Shown: positions 17,301 to 26,592, counted from the first letter of the stretch. The stretch is DNA of 64,000 nucleotides from Mangrovimonas cancribranchiae (GCF_037126245.1 NZ_CP136925.1:2992001-3056000), one strand, 5' to 3'. Numbers and translations are program-made. Notes: generated by a model not told the origin, from the letters alone.

Positions 17301-18305
17301 ATGATGGAAGAAACAAGTACAATTGATATTAAAGCAATTAATGAAAAGATAGAACGCGAAAGTGCTTTTGTTGATTTACTTACCAGAGAGATGAATAAGG
17401 TTATTGTTGGCCAAAAACATATGGTCGAGCGATTGCTTATTGGTCTTTTAGGACAAGGCCATATTCTACTTGAAGGTGTTCCCGGATTAGCAAAAACATT
17501 AGCCATTAATACCTTATCTCAAGCTGTTGATGGAAGTTTTAGCAGAATTCAATTTACACCAGATTTATTGCCAGCCGATGTTGTTGGTACCTTAATCTAT
17601 AACATCAAGGAAAACGATTTTTCCATTAAAAAAGGCCCTATTTTTGCCAACTTTGTCTTAGCCGATGAAATTAACCGTGCGCCAGCCAAAGTGCAATCGG
17701 CATTACTGGAAGCGATGCAAGAAAAGCAGGTAACTATTGGCGACGAAACCTTTGTGTTAGACAAACCATTCTTGGTAATGGCCACACAAAACCCCGTAGA
17801 GCAAGAAGGAACCTATCCGTTACCAGAAGCACAGGTAGACCGTTTTATGCTAAAAACGGTTATCGATTATCCAAAGCAAGACGAAGAGCAACTTATTGTT
17901 CGTGCCAACTTAAAAGGCGCATTCGAGAAAGTAAATCCAGTAGTGTCGTTAGAGCAAATTTTAAAAGCACAACAAGCCGTTCGCGAGGTCTATATGGATG
18001 AAAAAATTGAAAAATATATTTTGGATATCATTTTTGCAACACGTTATCCAGAGAAATTCAAACTGGCCGATTTAAAACCATTAATTTCCTTTGGCGCCTC
18101 GCCACGTGGTAGTATCAACCTAGCCAATGCTGCTAAATGTTATGCGTTTATTAAACGTCGTGGCTATGTTATTCCTGAAGATGTTCGCGCAGTGGTTTAC
18201 GATGTATTGCGCCACAGAATAGGAATCACTTACGAAGCCGAAGCCGAAAATGTAACCTCGGTTGACATCATCAACAAAATTGTTAACGAAATCGAAGTAC
18301 CATAA
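17301..18305 (+). CDS. MoxR family AAA+ ATPase of the Bat operon
   Basis: This 334-residue cytoplasmic MoxR ATPase is thought to act as a chaperone for von Willebrand factor A proteins encoded beside it. It shows Walker A GVPGLAKT at 59-66, Walker B with DEINRAP at 122-128, and a C-terminal lid domain with SFGASPRGSINLANAAK. The first two codons are both ATG, so the start may be one codon later. It opens the Bat (Bacteroides aerotolerance) operon. A 106-bp repeat-rich gap separates it from the DUF58 gene. Confidence 0.93.
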   Translation: MMEETSTIDIKAINEKIERESAFVDLLTREMNKVIVGQKHMVERLLIGLLGQGHILLEGVPGLAKTLAINTLSQAVDGSFSRIQFTPDLLPADVVGTLIYNIKENDFSIKKGPIFANFVLADEINRAPAKVQSALLEAMQEKQVTIGDETFVLDKPFLVMATQNPVEQEGTYPLPEAQVDRFMLKTVIDYPKQDEEQLIVRANLKGAFEKVNPVVSLEQILKAQQAVREVYMDEKIEKYILDIIFATRYPEKFKLADLKPLISFGASPRGSINLANAAKCYAFIKRRGYVIPEDVRAVVYDVLRHRIGITYEAEAENVTSVDIINKIVNEIEVP

Positions 18306-18318
18306 AGAGTTAGCGGTA

Positions 18319-18407
18319 TTCAGCGTTCAGCTTTTATGAGGTTATTAAACACTGTGCAATGAATACTTTTTTAGAACTGCTTACTGCAAACTGAAAACTG
18401 CAAACTA
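18319..18407 (+). repeat. Short imperfect repeats between the MoxR and DUF58 genes
   Basis: The gap holds a tandem TTCAGCG/TTCAGC pair (about 18319-18331) and, near 18376-18407, an imperfect tandem built on ACTGCAAACTGAA. Neither looks coding or like a promoter. Repeats of this kind are a familiar sight between genes in Bacteroidota genomes; that statement is from memory. Confidence 0.5.
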
Positions 18408-18411
18408 AAAA

Positions 18412-19278
18412 ATGGATACTAAGGAATTACTCAAAAAAGTACGCAAAATAGAGATCAAGACACGACGGTTGTCCGATCATATTTTTGGAGGCGAATATCA
18501 TTCTACCTTCAAAGGGCGTGGTATGACATTTTCCGAAGTACGCCAATACCAATTTGGTGATGATGTAAGAAATATCGATTGGAATGTTACGGCACGTTAT
18601 AACGAGCCCTATGTTAAGGTTTTCGAAGAAGAACGCGAGCTAACGATGATGCTGATGGTTGATATGTCAGGATCAGAGTTTTTTGGTACCGACCAGCAGT
18701 TTAAAAGCGAGATTGTTACCGAAATTGCCGCTACGTTAGCTTTTTCAGCAACACAAAATAATGATAAAATAGGGTTGATTTTATTTTCAGATGAGGTGGA
18801 GCTTTATATTCCACCAAAAAAAGGGCGTTCTCACGTATTACGTATCATTCGAGAACTTATCGAGTTTGAGCCCAAAAGCAAGCAAACCAACATTACCGAG
18901 GCATTGAAGTTTCTTTCCAACGTTATGAAAAAGAAAGCCATTGTTTTTGTGTTGAGCGATTTTATTTCAGATGATTATCAACATACGTTAAAAATTGCTT
19001 CGGGACGACACGATGTTACAGGTATTCGCGTGTATGATAAACACGAAGTTGAAATCCCAAATTTAGGAATGGTACAAATGCAAGATGAAGAAACAGGCGA
19101 ATTACAGCTGATAAATACAGCATCCAAAAAAGTGCGTCGCAATTATGAAGCTTTTTACAGAGAAAAAGTGACTTATTTTAAAGAGAGCTTTACCAAATCG
19201 GGTGCAGGAAGTTTAGCTTGTAGAACCGATGAAAGCTATGTAAAAAAATTATTGGGCTATTTTAAACGAAGAGGATAA
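18412..19278 (+). CDS. DUF58 domain protein of the Bat operon
   Basis: This 288-residue protein carries the DUF58 signature FSEVRQYQFGDDVRNIDWNVTARYNEPYVKVFEEERELT at about residues 40-80. A von Willebrand A-like fold follows, with MLMVDMSGSEFFG as the metal-site-like segment. There is no transmembrane segment, so it is cytoplasmic. DUF58 proteins always accompany MoxR ATPases and are presumed substrates or partners. It lies second in the Bat operon and ends 1 bp before the next coding region. Confidence 0.92.
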   Translation: MDTKELLKKVRKIEIKTRRLSDHIFGGEYHSTFKGRGMTFSEVRQYQFGDDVRNIDWNVTARYNEPYVKVFEEERELTMMLMVDMSGSEFFGTDQQFKSEIVTEIAATLAFSATQNNDKIGLILFSDEVELYIPPKKGRSHVLRIIRELIEFEPKSKQTNITEALKFLSNVMKKKAIVFVLSDFISDDYQHTLKIASGRHDVTGIRVYDKHEVEIPNLGMVQMQDEETGELQLINTASKKVRRNYEAFYREKVTYFKESFTKSGAGSLACRTDESYVKKLLGYFKRRG

Positions 19279-19303
19279 AATGATGAATTACAATTTACGA
19301 ATT

Positions 19304-20974
19304 ATGAATTTAAAAAAGACACAAGTAACACAGGTTGCCTTGTCTCTTTTCTTTGTTCTGTTTTCTTTGTTTTCTCAAGCTCAAGTTACGTCATCTATCG
19401 ATTCTACTTCCATAAAAATAGGCGAACAAATCACCTATAAAATTGAAGTGGAAGCCGATTCTACCGATTTGGTCATCTTCCCCGAAGGACAAACCTTTAT
19501 GCCATTGGAAATGATCGAGTCATACAAAATAGACACGACCAAGCAAGACACCAAGTTTCAACTTATCAAAAAATACGGTTTAACCCAATTCGATTCGGGA
19601 GCATACACCATTCCGAGGCAAAAAATTCTTATTGGCGATAAAACCTTGTTCACCGATTCGCTTCGAGTTACGGTAAATCCCATTCAAGTCGATACCACAA
19701 AACAAGGTATGTACGACATCAAGCCGCTTATTGCCGTAGAAAAACCCGTAAGCAATTGGTGGAAAACAGCACTAATAGTACTTGGTGTTTTAGCTATTAT
19801 TGCCTTTTTGTTATATTGGTTTATATGGCGCAAAAAACCACTTACTGAAGACGAAAAAATAGCGATGTTGCCACCTTACGACAAAGCCAAGGCAGCCTTG
19901 AAACAATTAGATGATAGTAGCTTTCTACAAAATGAAGAATTAAAGGAATACTATTCTGAGCTAACCTTCATCATTAGAAGATATCTTGACGAAAAGGTTT
20001 ACGATCGCGCTCTAGAAAGCACAACCGATGAATTAATAACGCGATTGAATTTATTAAAGGAAGGTAATCAAATAGATATCAGCAAGAATGATATTCAGAA
20101 ATTAGAAGTCATTTTACGACGTGCCGATTTGGTTAAGTTTGCCAAATCTGCTCCAGATGTTGCCTTGGCCGAGTTGGATAGGCAAACCATAGACCAAGAA
20201 ATCGATCATGTAAAAGAAGCCCTTCCAGAACCAACGGAAGAAGAAAAGTTATTAGACGAAAAATATAAAGAAGAACAAGAACGTAAGCAAAAACGCAAAA
20301 AGGTTGTTATTACAGTCGCTATTTGTGTGTTTTTGGCCATAGCTACATTTATTGGATTTGGTGTAAAATATGGGTTTACTTACGTAAAAGATACCATTAT
20401 TGGTCATGAAAGTAAAGAGTTGCTAGAAGGGCATTGGATAACTAGCGATTATGGTGTGCCGCCTATAACTATTTCTACACCCAAAGTATTAAAGCGTACT
20501 GAAATTCCAATACTAGAAGAGACCCAACAAAACACTAAAACTATTGGCTTTAATTACGGTACAATGCTAGATATGTTTAGCGTTACGGTAGTAACATCGG
20601 TTTTTGAACAAGTGCAACAGCCTCAAGGTCAAAAGCAACAGCAAGCTCCAAAAATAGATTTAAGTATGGTTGCTGATAATGTGATTAAAGGTATGGAGCA
20701 AAAAGGCATTAGCGATATTTTTGTAAAACAAGATAAATTCACAACCCCAAATGGTGCTGAAGGATTAAAAACTCACGGAACAATGAGTGTGCCTATTTTA
20801 CAAACCGAAAATTATATGGCAGCCAATTATACCATATTGCATTTTACATCGCAAAACGTCTTACAGCAAATTATTATTACTTGGCCACAAAATGACACCT
20901 ATGCTGATGATATGGTAGACCGTATAATAAATTCAGTAGAATTACAACCTGAAAAACCCGAAACAGAAGAATAA
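19304..20974 (+). CDS. BatD-like exported membrane protein of the Bat operon
   Basis: This protein of about 556 residues has a signal peptide (MNLKKTQVTQVALSLFFVLFSLFSQAQ) and a periplasmic beta-rich domain (VTSSIDSTSIKIGEQITYKI). A transmembrane helix follows (ALIVLGVLAIIAFLLYWFIW), then a cytoplasmic region, a second helix (VVITVAICVFLAIATFIGF) and a C-terminal periplasmic domain. The first half recalls BatD. I do not recognise the C-terminal half. An earlier ATG at 19280 exists, but codons 1-8 fall in a GAATTAC-type repeat, so the ATG at 19304 is preferred. Its stop overlaps the BatA start (TAATG). It probably connects the vWA proteins to the membrane. Confidence 0.75.
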   Translation: MNLKKTQVTQVALSLFFVLFSLFSQAQVTSSIDSTSIKIGEQITYKIEVEADSTDLVIFPEGQTFMPLEMIESYKIDTTKQDTKFQLIKKYGLTQFDSGAYTIPRQKILIGDKTLFTDSLRVTVNPIQVDTTKQGMYDIKPLIAVEKPVSNWWKTALIVLGVLAIIAFLLYWFIWRKKPLTEDEKIAMLPPYDKAKAALKQLDDSSFLQNEELKEYYSELTFIIRRYLDEKVYDRALESTTDELITRLNLLKEGNQIDISKNDIQKLEVILRRADLVKFAKSAPDVALAELDRQTIDQEIDHVKEALPEPTEEEKLLDEKYKEEQERKQKRKKVVITVAICVFLAIATFIGFGVKYGFTYVKDTIIGHESKELLEGHWITSDYGVPPITISTPKVLKRTEIPILEETQQNTKTIGFNYGTMLDMFSVTVVTSVFEQVQQPQGQKQQQAPKIDLSMVADNVIKGMEQKGISDIFVKQDKFTTPNGAEGLKTHGTMSVPILQTENYMAANYTILHFTSQNVLQQIIITWPQNDTYADDMVDRIINSVELQPEKPETEE

Positions 20975-21978
20975 TGTTAGAAGGAATTGAGTTTTTAAAT
21001 AAAGAATTCTTTTGGTTATTACTACTCTTGCCAGTAGCAATAATATGGTATGTGTTTAAAAGAAACAAGCAAACAGCCGAGCTAAAAATGTCAAGCCTTA
21101 AAGGGTTTAAATCGACAAGTTCGTTGTTGCCCAAACTAAGGCATTCCTTGTTTTTGTTACGTTTATTAGCATTAGTATTAATTATTACAGCATTGGCAAG
21201 GCCACGAACCGTTGATGTATCTACAAAAACAAAAACCACGCGAGGTATTGATATTGTCATGGCCATTGATGTTTCGGCAAGTATGTTAGCCAAGGATTTA
21301 CGCCCAAATCGTTTGGAAGCGTTAAAAGATGTTGCTTCAGAGTTTATAAAAGGTCGTCCAAACGATCGCATTGGTTTAGTAGAATATGCAGGCGAAAGTT
21401 ACACCAAAACACCTATAACCAGTGATAAAGCCATTGTGTTACGTTCCTTGGATGATATAAAATACAACAATATTATCGAAGGCGGAACCGCCATTGGAAT
21501 GGGCCTCGCCACGGCAGTAAACCGATTAAAAGATAGTAAAGCGAAAAGTAAAGTCATTATTTTGTTAACCGATGGAGTGAACAACTCTGGATTTATCGAC
21601 CCTAAAATTGCTAGTGAATTAGCAGTTGAATATGGCATAAAAACGTACACCATTGGTTTAGGAACTAACGGGATGGCGCTATCGCCAGTAGCCATTTTAC
21701 CTAATGGTAATTTTCAATACGGTCGTGTTCAAGTTGAAATAGACGAAGATTTATTAAAGGAAATTGCCGAGGTGACAGGTGGACGCTATTTTAGAGCGAC
21801 CAATAATCAGAAATTAGCCGAGATTTACGATGAGATTAATAAACTAGAAAAAACCGAAATAGAAGAATTTAAATATTACAATTACCAAGAAAAATTCCGA
21901 CCATTAGTATTATTGGCCGGGTTATTATTGTTACTAGAAGTGTTATTGAGACATACTATTTTTAGAAGTTTTATTTGA
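20974..21978 (+). CDS. batA: BatA, von Willebrand factor A membrane protein
   Basis: BatA is a membrane-anchored vWA protein of the Bacteroides aerotolerance complex, required in Bacteroides fragilis for full oxygen tolerance. The 334 residues hold hydrophobic helices at about 12-28 and 57-75, then a vWA domain from about 90 with a complete metal-ion-dependent adhesion site (DVSAS at 99-103, later LLTDGVNNSG). A last helix lies near the C-terminus. Its ATG overlaps the stop of the BatD-like gene. BatB follows after 15 bp. Confidence 0.92.
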   Translation: MLEGIEFLNKEFFWLLLLLPVAIIWYVFKRNKQTAELKMSSLKGFKSTSSLLPKLRHSLFLLRLLALVLIITALARPRTVDVSTKTKTTRGIDIVMAIDVSASMLAKDLRPNRLEALKDVASEFIKGRPNDRIGLVEYAGESYTKTPITSDKAIVLRSLDDIKYNNIIEGGTAIGMGLATAVNRLKDSKAKSKVIILLTDGVNNSGFIDPKIASELAVEYGIKTYTIGLGTNGMALSPVAILPNGNFQYGRVQVEIDEDLLKEIAEVTGGRYFRATNNQKLAEIYDEINKLEKTEIEEFKYYNYQEKFRPLVLLAGLLLLLEVLLRHTIFRSFI

Positions 21979-21993
21979 TGAATTTGTGAGCAA

Positions 21994-23037
21994 ATGGATT
22001 ATTTTCAATTAGAAGAAAAAATATGGTTTTGGGCATTATTGGTTATTCCAATAGTTGTGCTTATGTTTTTAGTGCTTCAGTTTTGGAAAAAACGCACCCA
22101 AAAACGCTTTGCCGACAAAGCCCTTTTAAAACGACTAAGTCCCAACCAGTCGCTATTCAAAGCCATTCTAAAACTAGTAGTTTGGAGTTTGGCCATAGCG
22201 TGTTTGGTATTGGCCTTGGTTAATCCTAAAATAGGCACCAAATTAGAAACCGTAAAACGTGAAGGTGTTGATATTGTCTTTGCCGTTGATGTATCTAAAA
22301 GTATGTTGGCTGAAGACATTGCACCTAACCGTTTGGAAAAATCCAAGCAATTAGTAACGCAAATTATCAACAATTTAGCTAGCGACCGCGTAGGTATTAT
22401 TGCCTATGCAGGGAAAGCCTTTCCGCAGTTGCCTATTACAACCGATTATGCCGCAGCAAAAATGTTCCTTCAAAATATGAACACCGATATGTTATCATCG
22501 CAAGGAACAGCAATTAGTGAAGCTATTGAGCTAGCAAAAACCTATTTTGATAATGAAGAACAAACCAATCGGATTTTAATTATTATTTCCGATGGTGAAG
22601 ACCATACCGATGTTGCTGCAAATGTTGCTGAAGAAGCTAGTAACGAAGGGATTAGAATATTTACCATAGGTGTTGGCGATGTAAAAGGTGGCCCAATTCC
22701 CATTAAAAGAAATGGCGTGGTGCTGAATTATAAAAAAGACAGTCAAGGCGAAACGGTAATTACCAAGCTCGATGAAAATACCTTAAAAGCCATTGCCGAT
22801 GAAGCCAATGGTGCTTACATCAATGGGCGAAACACAAACGAAGTTGTTGAAAACATTCGCGATATTTTAAACAAAATGGACAAAACCGAATTTGAAGCCA
22901 AAGAGTTTGCCGATTTTAAAGACCAATTTCAATGGTTTTTAGGATTTGCAATTGTTTTCTTATTGCTAGATATTTTCCTTTTGGAACGTAAAACAGCTTG
23001 GCTAAAAAAGCTTAATCTGTTCAATGAAAATCTATAA
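21994..23037 (+). CDS. batB: BatB, von Willebrand factor A membrane protein
   Basis: This is a 347-residue paralogue of BatA with the same layout: two N-terminal hydrophobic helices (about 11-30 and 57-78), a vWA domain with DVSKS at 99-103 and IISDGEDHTD, and a C-terminal helix (FLGFAIVFLLLDIFLL). It likely pairs with BatA in the same membrane complex. A 127-bp gap follows before the BatC ATG and contains an inverted repeat but no gene. Confidence 0.92.
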   Translation: MDYFQLEEKIWFWALLVIPIVVLMFLVLQFWKKRTQKRFADKALLKRLSPNQSLFKAILKLVVWSLAIACLVLALVNPKIGTKLETVKREGVDIVFAVDVSKSMLAEDIAPNRLEKSKQLVTQIINNLASDRVGIIAYAGKAFPQLPITTDYAAAKMFLQNMNTDMLSSQGTAISEAIELAKTYFDNEEQTNRILIIISDGEDHTDVAANVAEEASNEGIRIFTIGVGDVKGGPIPIKRNGVVLNYKKDSQGETVITKLDENTLKAIADEANGAYINGRNTNEVVENIRDILNKMDKTEFEAKEFADFKDQFQWFLGFAIVFLLLDIFLLERKTAWLKKLNLFNENL

Positions 23038-23050
23038 GTTGCAAGTAACT

Positions 23051-23091
23051 TTATAAAACCTTTAACGTATAAAACCGCTAAGGCTTTATAA
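23051..23091 (+). repeat. Inverted repeat in the BatB-BatC gap
   Basis: Arms TTATAAA plus CCTT (23051-23062) pair with AAGG plus TTTATAA (23080-23091) across a loop of about 17 nt. It lies inside the operon and is not followed by a T-run, so it looks more like a dispersed palindromic repeat or an RNA-processing stem than a terminator. Confidence 0.4.
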
Positions 23092-23164
23092 ATTAGTAAG
23101 CTAAATAAAAGACATTTAAGTAACGATATTTTTGAATAAATCATTACCATCGTTGAAAAAGAAA

Positions 23165-24004
23165 ATGAAACCACTACTTTCTATAATATTACTTTGTATC
23201 ACCAGTTTTTGTTGGGCTCAAGATGAGGCTGAAAAAGCACGACAATTAGCCTTACAAAAAGCCAATGGTTTAGTGTATGAAGCCAATGAGTTATTGGGTG
23301 AAGACGATTATGTCTCTGCCGAAATGGAGTATAGAAAAGCTATTTCAGAACAACCTAATCATACTGTTGGAGCCTATAATTTAGGGACATCCTATTACCA
23401 AAATGGCAGTTTAGATGAAGCCTTATATCGATTGCAACAAGCTGCCAAAGCAGCGACTTCTAAAAATGAAAAGCATAAAGCCTTTCATAACATTGGCAAT
23501 ATTTTATATAAAAACAAGCGTTGTAAAGAAGCTGTTGAAGCCTATAAAAATGCGTTGCGTAATAACCCTTCAGATGACGAAACGCGCTACAATTATGCGT
23601 TAGCCAAAGAATGTGCCGAACAACAAAAGCAAGAAAACGAGCAAAATCAAGACGATCAGGAAAAAAATAAAGATCAAAACGACGAGCAACAAGACCAAAA
23701 GGATAAGCAAGATCAGCAGGACGATCAAAATAAAGACAATAAAGACGAAGGCGATCAAGATAAAAAAGAAGGTGAAGACAAGAAAGATGAAGATGGTAAG
23801 CCTAAAGATGACAAACAAGACCAAAAAGGCAATCAAGGAGATAATAAAGACAAACAACAGCCTAAACCTAAACAAGGTCAACTATCGCCACAACAAGTAA
23901 AGAATCTTTTAGAGGCGATGAATAATCAAGAACAAAAGGTTCAAGAAAAAATGAATGCCGAAAAACAAAAAGGCGTAAAAGTGCAAACAGATAAAGATTG
24001 GTAA
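23165..24004 (+). CDS. batC: BatC, tetratricopeptide-repeat protein with a charged tail
   Basis: This 279-residue exported protein starts at the ATG at 23165, which gives a clean signal peptide (MKPLLSIILLCITSFCWAQ). TPR units occupy about residues 30-150 (AEMEYRKAISEQPNHTVGAYNLGTSYYQNG, then HNIGNILYKNKRCKEAVEAYKNALRNNPSDDETRYNYALAKE). After that, about 80 residues are almost only D, Q, K, N, E and G, and the C-terminus has a helical segment (SPQQVKNLLEAMNNQEQKVQEK). BatC is a periplasmic scaffold candidate in the Bat complex. Its stop overlaps the BatD start (TAATG). Confidence 0.88.
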   Translation: MKPLLSIILLCITSFCWAQDEAEKARQLALQKANGLVYEANELLGEDDYVSAEMEYRKAISEQPNHTVGAYNLGTSYYQNGSLDEALYRLQQAAKAATSKNEKHKAFHNIGNILYKNKRCKEAVEAYKNALRNNPSDDETRYNYALAKECAEQQKQENEQNQDDQEKNKDQNDEQQDQKDKQDQQDDQNKDNKDEGDQDKKEGEDKKDEDGKPKDDKQDQKGNQGDNKDKQQPKPKQGQLSPQQVKNLLEAMNNQEQKVQEKMNAEKQKGVKVQTDKDW

Positions 24005-25773
24005 TGAAAACGAAAGCATACATTCTTATAGTATTTCTTTTTACTTCAGTATTTGGGCTTGCACAAGTTAAGTTTGAAGCTAAAGTTAGTAAGAAAAGAT
24101 TAGGTGTAAACGAACGGTTACGTATCGATTTTGAAATGAATCAAGACGGCGACAATTTTAATCCGCCAAACTTTCAAAACTTTACAGTTGTTGGCGGGCC
24201 AAACCAATCGGTAAGCCATTCTTGGGTTAATGGTAAGCGCTCGTTTTCTAAAACATATAGTTACTTTTTGGCACCAAAACGGTTAGGAACATTTACAATA
24301 AATCAGGCAACTATAGAAGTTGAAGGAAACACCTACAAAACAACACCTGTAAATGTTGTTGTTACGAAAGCCGTTGATAAACCTAAAGATGGCAATAATG
24401 CCGAATATATTGCCTCTGAAAATATTCATTTAGTCGCCGAGGTTTCCAAAGCGAATCCTTACTTGAATGAGGCTATAACGGTTGTTTACAAATTATATGT
24501 TAACCCTAACACAGGTGTGAGTAATTGGCGTGAAATAGACAATCCAAAATACAGCGATTTCTGGAGTCAGAACATAGATATCAAGGGGTTAAAAGTTCAA
24601 AATGGCACCTATAAAGGCGAAGATTATCGCTATGTGGTGTTACGAAAAACAGTACTTTATCCACAAAAAACAGGCAAGTTAGAAATAGAGCCTTTAAGTT
24701 TAGATATTACAGTTGAAGTACCTACCAACCGACGTGATATTTTTGGCGGCCGGTTAATGAGTCAGGTACACAGAACCATTTCGGCAGGAAGTAGAACTAT
24801 ACACGTAAAACCACTTCCTGAGCAAGGTAAACCAGCAGGATTTACTGGAGCAGTTGGTAATTTTGATTTTGCTGTAACAACATCAAAAGAGAAATTAAAA
24901 GCATCGGAATCATTACAACTAAAAGTAGAAGTGTCTGGTAATGGTAACTTAAAACTGTTTGAATTACCTAAAGTTTCTGTGCCAAGTTCGTTGGAAATTT
25001 ACGAACCTGAGCATGTAGAAAACGTAAGAACCAATTTAGGTGGTATGCAGGGTAGTATTTCCGATAGCTACACCGTTGTTCCACAATACAAAGGAAAATA
25101 CCCTATTCCTAATATTTCGTTTTCATATTTCGATCCTAAAACAGAACGCTATAAGAGCCTTAACTCCAATGAAATTATTGTTGATGTATTAGATGGTCCA
25201 ACCAATGCCTCTTCTAATGACAATATTGCCTCTACAGCAGCCAACAAACAAAAAGTGATTATGAGTAACGACCAATTCGCTTTTGTAAAAACCGAAACCC
25301 GTTTTGTCTCTAAAACACCTAAGCATTTCTTTAAATCGGTTGGGTTTTGGGCGTCGTTATTAGCGCCATTATTAGCTATTCCGTTAGCCATTGTTTTCCG
25401 TAGAGAAAAAGAGAAACGCGATGCCGATGTGTTTGGAAACAAAATTAGAAAAGCCGATAAATTGGCCAAGAAATATTTAAGTGAAGCTAAAAAGACATTG
25501 GGGCAAAAAGAAGCCTTTTATGTGGCGTTGGAAAAAGCATTGCATAATTACTTAAAAGCCAAATTACACATTGAAACAAGTGATTTTAGTAAAGATAAAA
25601 TCCAAGAACTACTATTATCCAAAGGAGTTGAAACTACGGTTGTAGACGAGTTTTTAGAGTTGATTGAAAACTGTGAGTTGGCACGTTACACACCGTTGAG
25701 TAATGTAGAAATGCAGCAAGATTATGACAAAGCTGCTAAAACGATTTCATTAATCGATAAACAAGCTAAATAA
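24004..25773 (+). CDS. batD: BatD, exported membrane protein of the Bat complex
   Basis: This 589-residue protein has a signal peptide (MKTKAYILIVFLFTSVFGLAQ). Several immunoglobulin-like periplasmic segments follow (VKFEAKVSKKRLGVNERLRIDFEMNQ, then NPYLNEAITVVYKLYV, then FDFAVTTSKEKLKASESLQLKVEV). One transmembrane helix lies near residue 440 (SVGFWASLLAPLLAIPLAIVF), with a cytoplasmic C-terminal helical region after it. This is the typical BatD layout. The ATG overlaps the BatC stop, and BatE starts 1 bp after this gene. It probably binds the vWA proteins; the molecular activity is not known. Confidence 0.9.
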   Translation: MKTKAYILIVFLFTSVFGLAQVKFEAKVSKKRLGVNERLRIDFEMNQDGDNFNPPNFQNFTVVGGPNQSVSHSWVNGKRSFSKTYSYFLAPKRLGTFTINQATIEVEGNTYKTTPVNVVVTKAVDKPKDGNNAEYIASENIHLVAEVSKANPYLNEAITVVYKLYVNPNTGVSNWREIDNPKYSDFWSQNIDIKGLKVQNGTYKGEDYRYVVLRKTVLYPQKTGKLEIEPLSLDITVEVPTNRRDIFGGRLMSQVHRTISAGSRTIHVKPLPEQGKPAGFTGAVGNFDFAVTTSKEKLKASESLQLKVEVSGNGNLKLFELPKVSVPSSLEIYEPEHVENVRTNLGGMQGSISDSYTVVPQYKGKYPIPNISFSYFDPKTERYKSLNSNEIIVDVLDGPTNASSNDNIASTAANKQKVIMSNDQFAFVKTETRFVSKTPKHFFKSVGFWASLLAPLLAIPLAIVFRREKEKRDADVFGNKIRKADKLAKKYLSEAKKTLGQKEAFYVALEKALHNYLKAKLHIETSDFSKDKIQELLLSKGVETTVVDEFLELIENCELARYTPLSNVEMQQDYDKAAKTISLIDKQAK

Positions 25774-25774
25774 G

Positions 25775-26524
25775 ATGAAAAAGTTTTTGTTTTACGTATT
25801 GTTTTTCGTTGTGGCAACAGGGTTCTCACAAAACCAACAATGGTTTAATCAAGCAAACGAACTATACAACCAAGGTAAGTATAGTGAGGCTATCACGCGT
25901 TATGAAAAGATTTTGGAGAGCGGGCAGCATTCGGCAGAATTATACTTTAATTTGGCCAATGCGCACTATAAACTAAATCATATCGCGCCAAGTATTTACA
26001 ATTATGAAAAAGCATTACAATTAGCACCTAACGATAAGGAGATTAAAAATAATATGGCATTTGCCAAAAATATGACTGTCGATGCTATAGATACTGTTCC
26101 AGAAGTTGGGTTGTCACGCTTTTTAAAAGCAGTTACTAACTCATTTAGTTTTGATGGTTGGGCATATTTTACGGTTTTTGCTATGTTAGCTTTTATTGTG
26201 TTGTATTTAGTGTATTATTTTAATTCTTCAACAGCTAGAAAACGCCTGTCTTTTGTGCTTAGTTTCACTTTTTTGTTACTATCGGTTATTACGTTGTCCT
26301 TTGCTTTTCATAAATATAATTTAGATAAAAACGATAAACCGGCTATAGTTTTCTCGCAAGAAGCTCAAGTTAAAAGCGAGCCTAATTTACGGAGTGTGGA
26401 AGCTTTTAAACTCCATGAAGGTACAAAAGTTCAAATTTTAGATACCGTGAATAGTTGGAAACAAATTAAATTATCAGACGGAAAAACAGGCTGGATATCA
26501 TCTGAAGATATTAAAGCGTTATAA
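25775..26524 (+). CDS. batE: BatE, TPR and SH3-like domain membrane protein
   Basis: This 249-residue protein closes the Bat operon. It has a signal peptide (MKKFLFYVLFFVVATGFSQ), TPR repeats at about 22-100 (QWFNQANELYNQGKYSEAITRYEKILESG), two transmembrane helices at about 130-150 and 160-180, and a C-terminal bacterial SH3-like domain (VKSEPNLRSVEAFKLHEGTKVQILDTVNSWKQIKLSDGKTGWI). SH3 domains of this kind may contact the cell wall. No clear terminator is seen between it and the following small gene. Confidence 0.88.
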   Translation: MKKFLFYVLFFVVATGFSQNQQWFNQANELYNQGKYSEAITRYEKILESGQHSAELYFNLANAHYKLNHIAPSIYNYEKALQLAPNDKEIKNNMAFAKNMTVDAIDTVPEVGLSRFLKAVTNSFSFDGWAYFTVFAMLAFIVLYLVYYFNSSTARKRLSFVLSFTFLLLSVITLSFAFHKYNLDKNDKPAIVFSQEAQVKSEPNLRSVEAFKLHEGTKVQILDTVNSWKQIKLSDGKTGWISSEDIKAL

Positions 26525-26564
26525 GATTTAAAATATATTTAACGTAATAATATCTTACAAATTT

Positions 26565-26572
26565 TATATTTG
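26565..26572 (+). promoter_or_regulatory. -7 element TATATTTG before the SulP cluster
   Basis: This is an exact TAnnTTTG match 20 bp before the ATG at 26593. No convincing TTG is at the expected distance. It would start the transcript of the small membrane protein and perhaps the whole SulP-carbonic anhydrase cluster. Confidence 0.45.
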
Positions 26573-26592
26573 TAGTTTAATTAATCTTAAAT

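Noticed and set aside
23600-23881. Open frame on the minus strand opposite the BatC tail, and another on the plus strand at 23613
   Set aside because: They are shadows of the low-complexity repeat in BatC, composed of a few residue types and lacking any motif.
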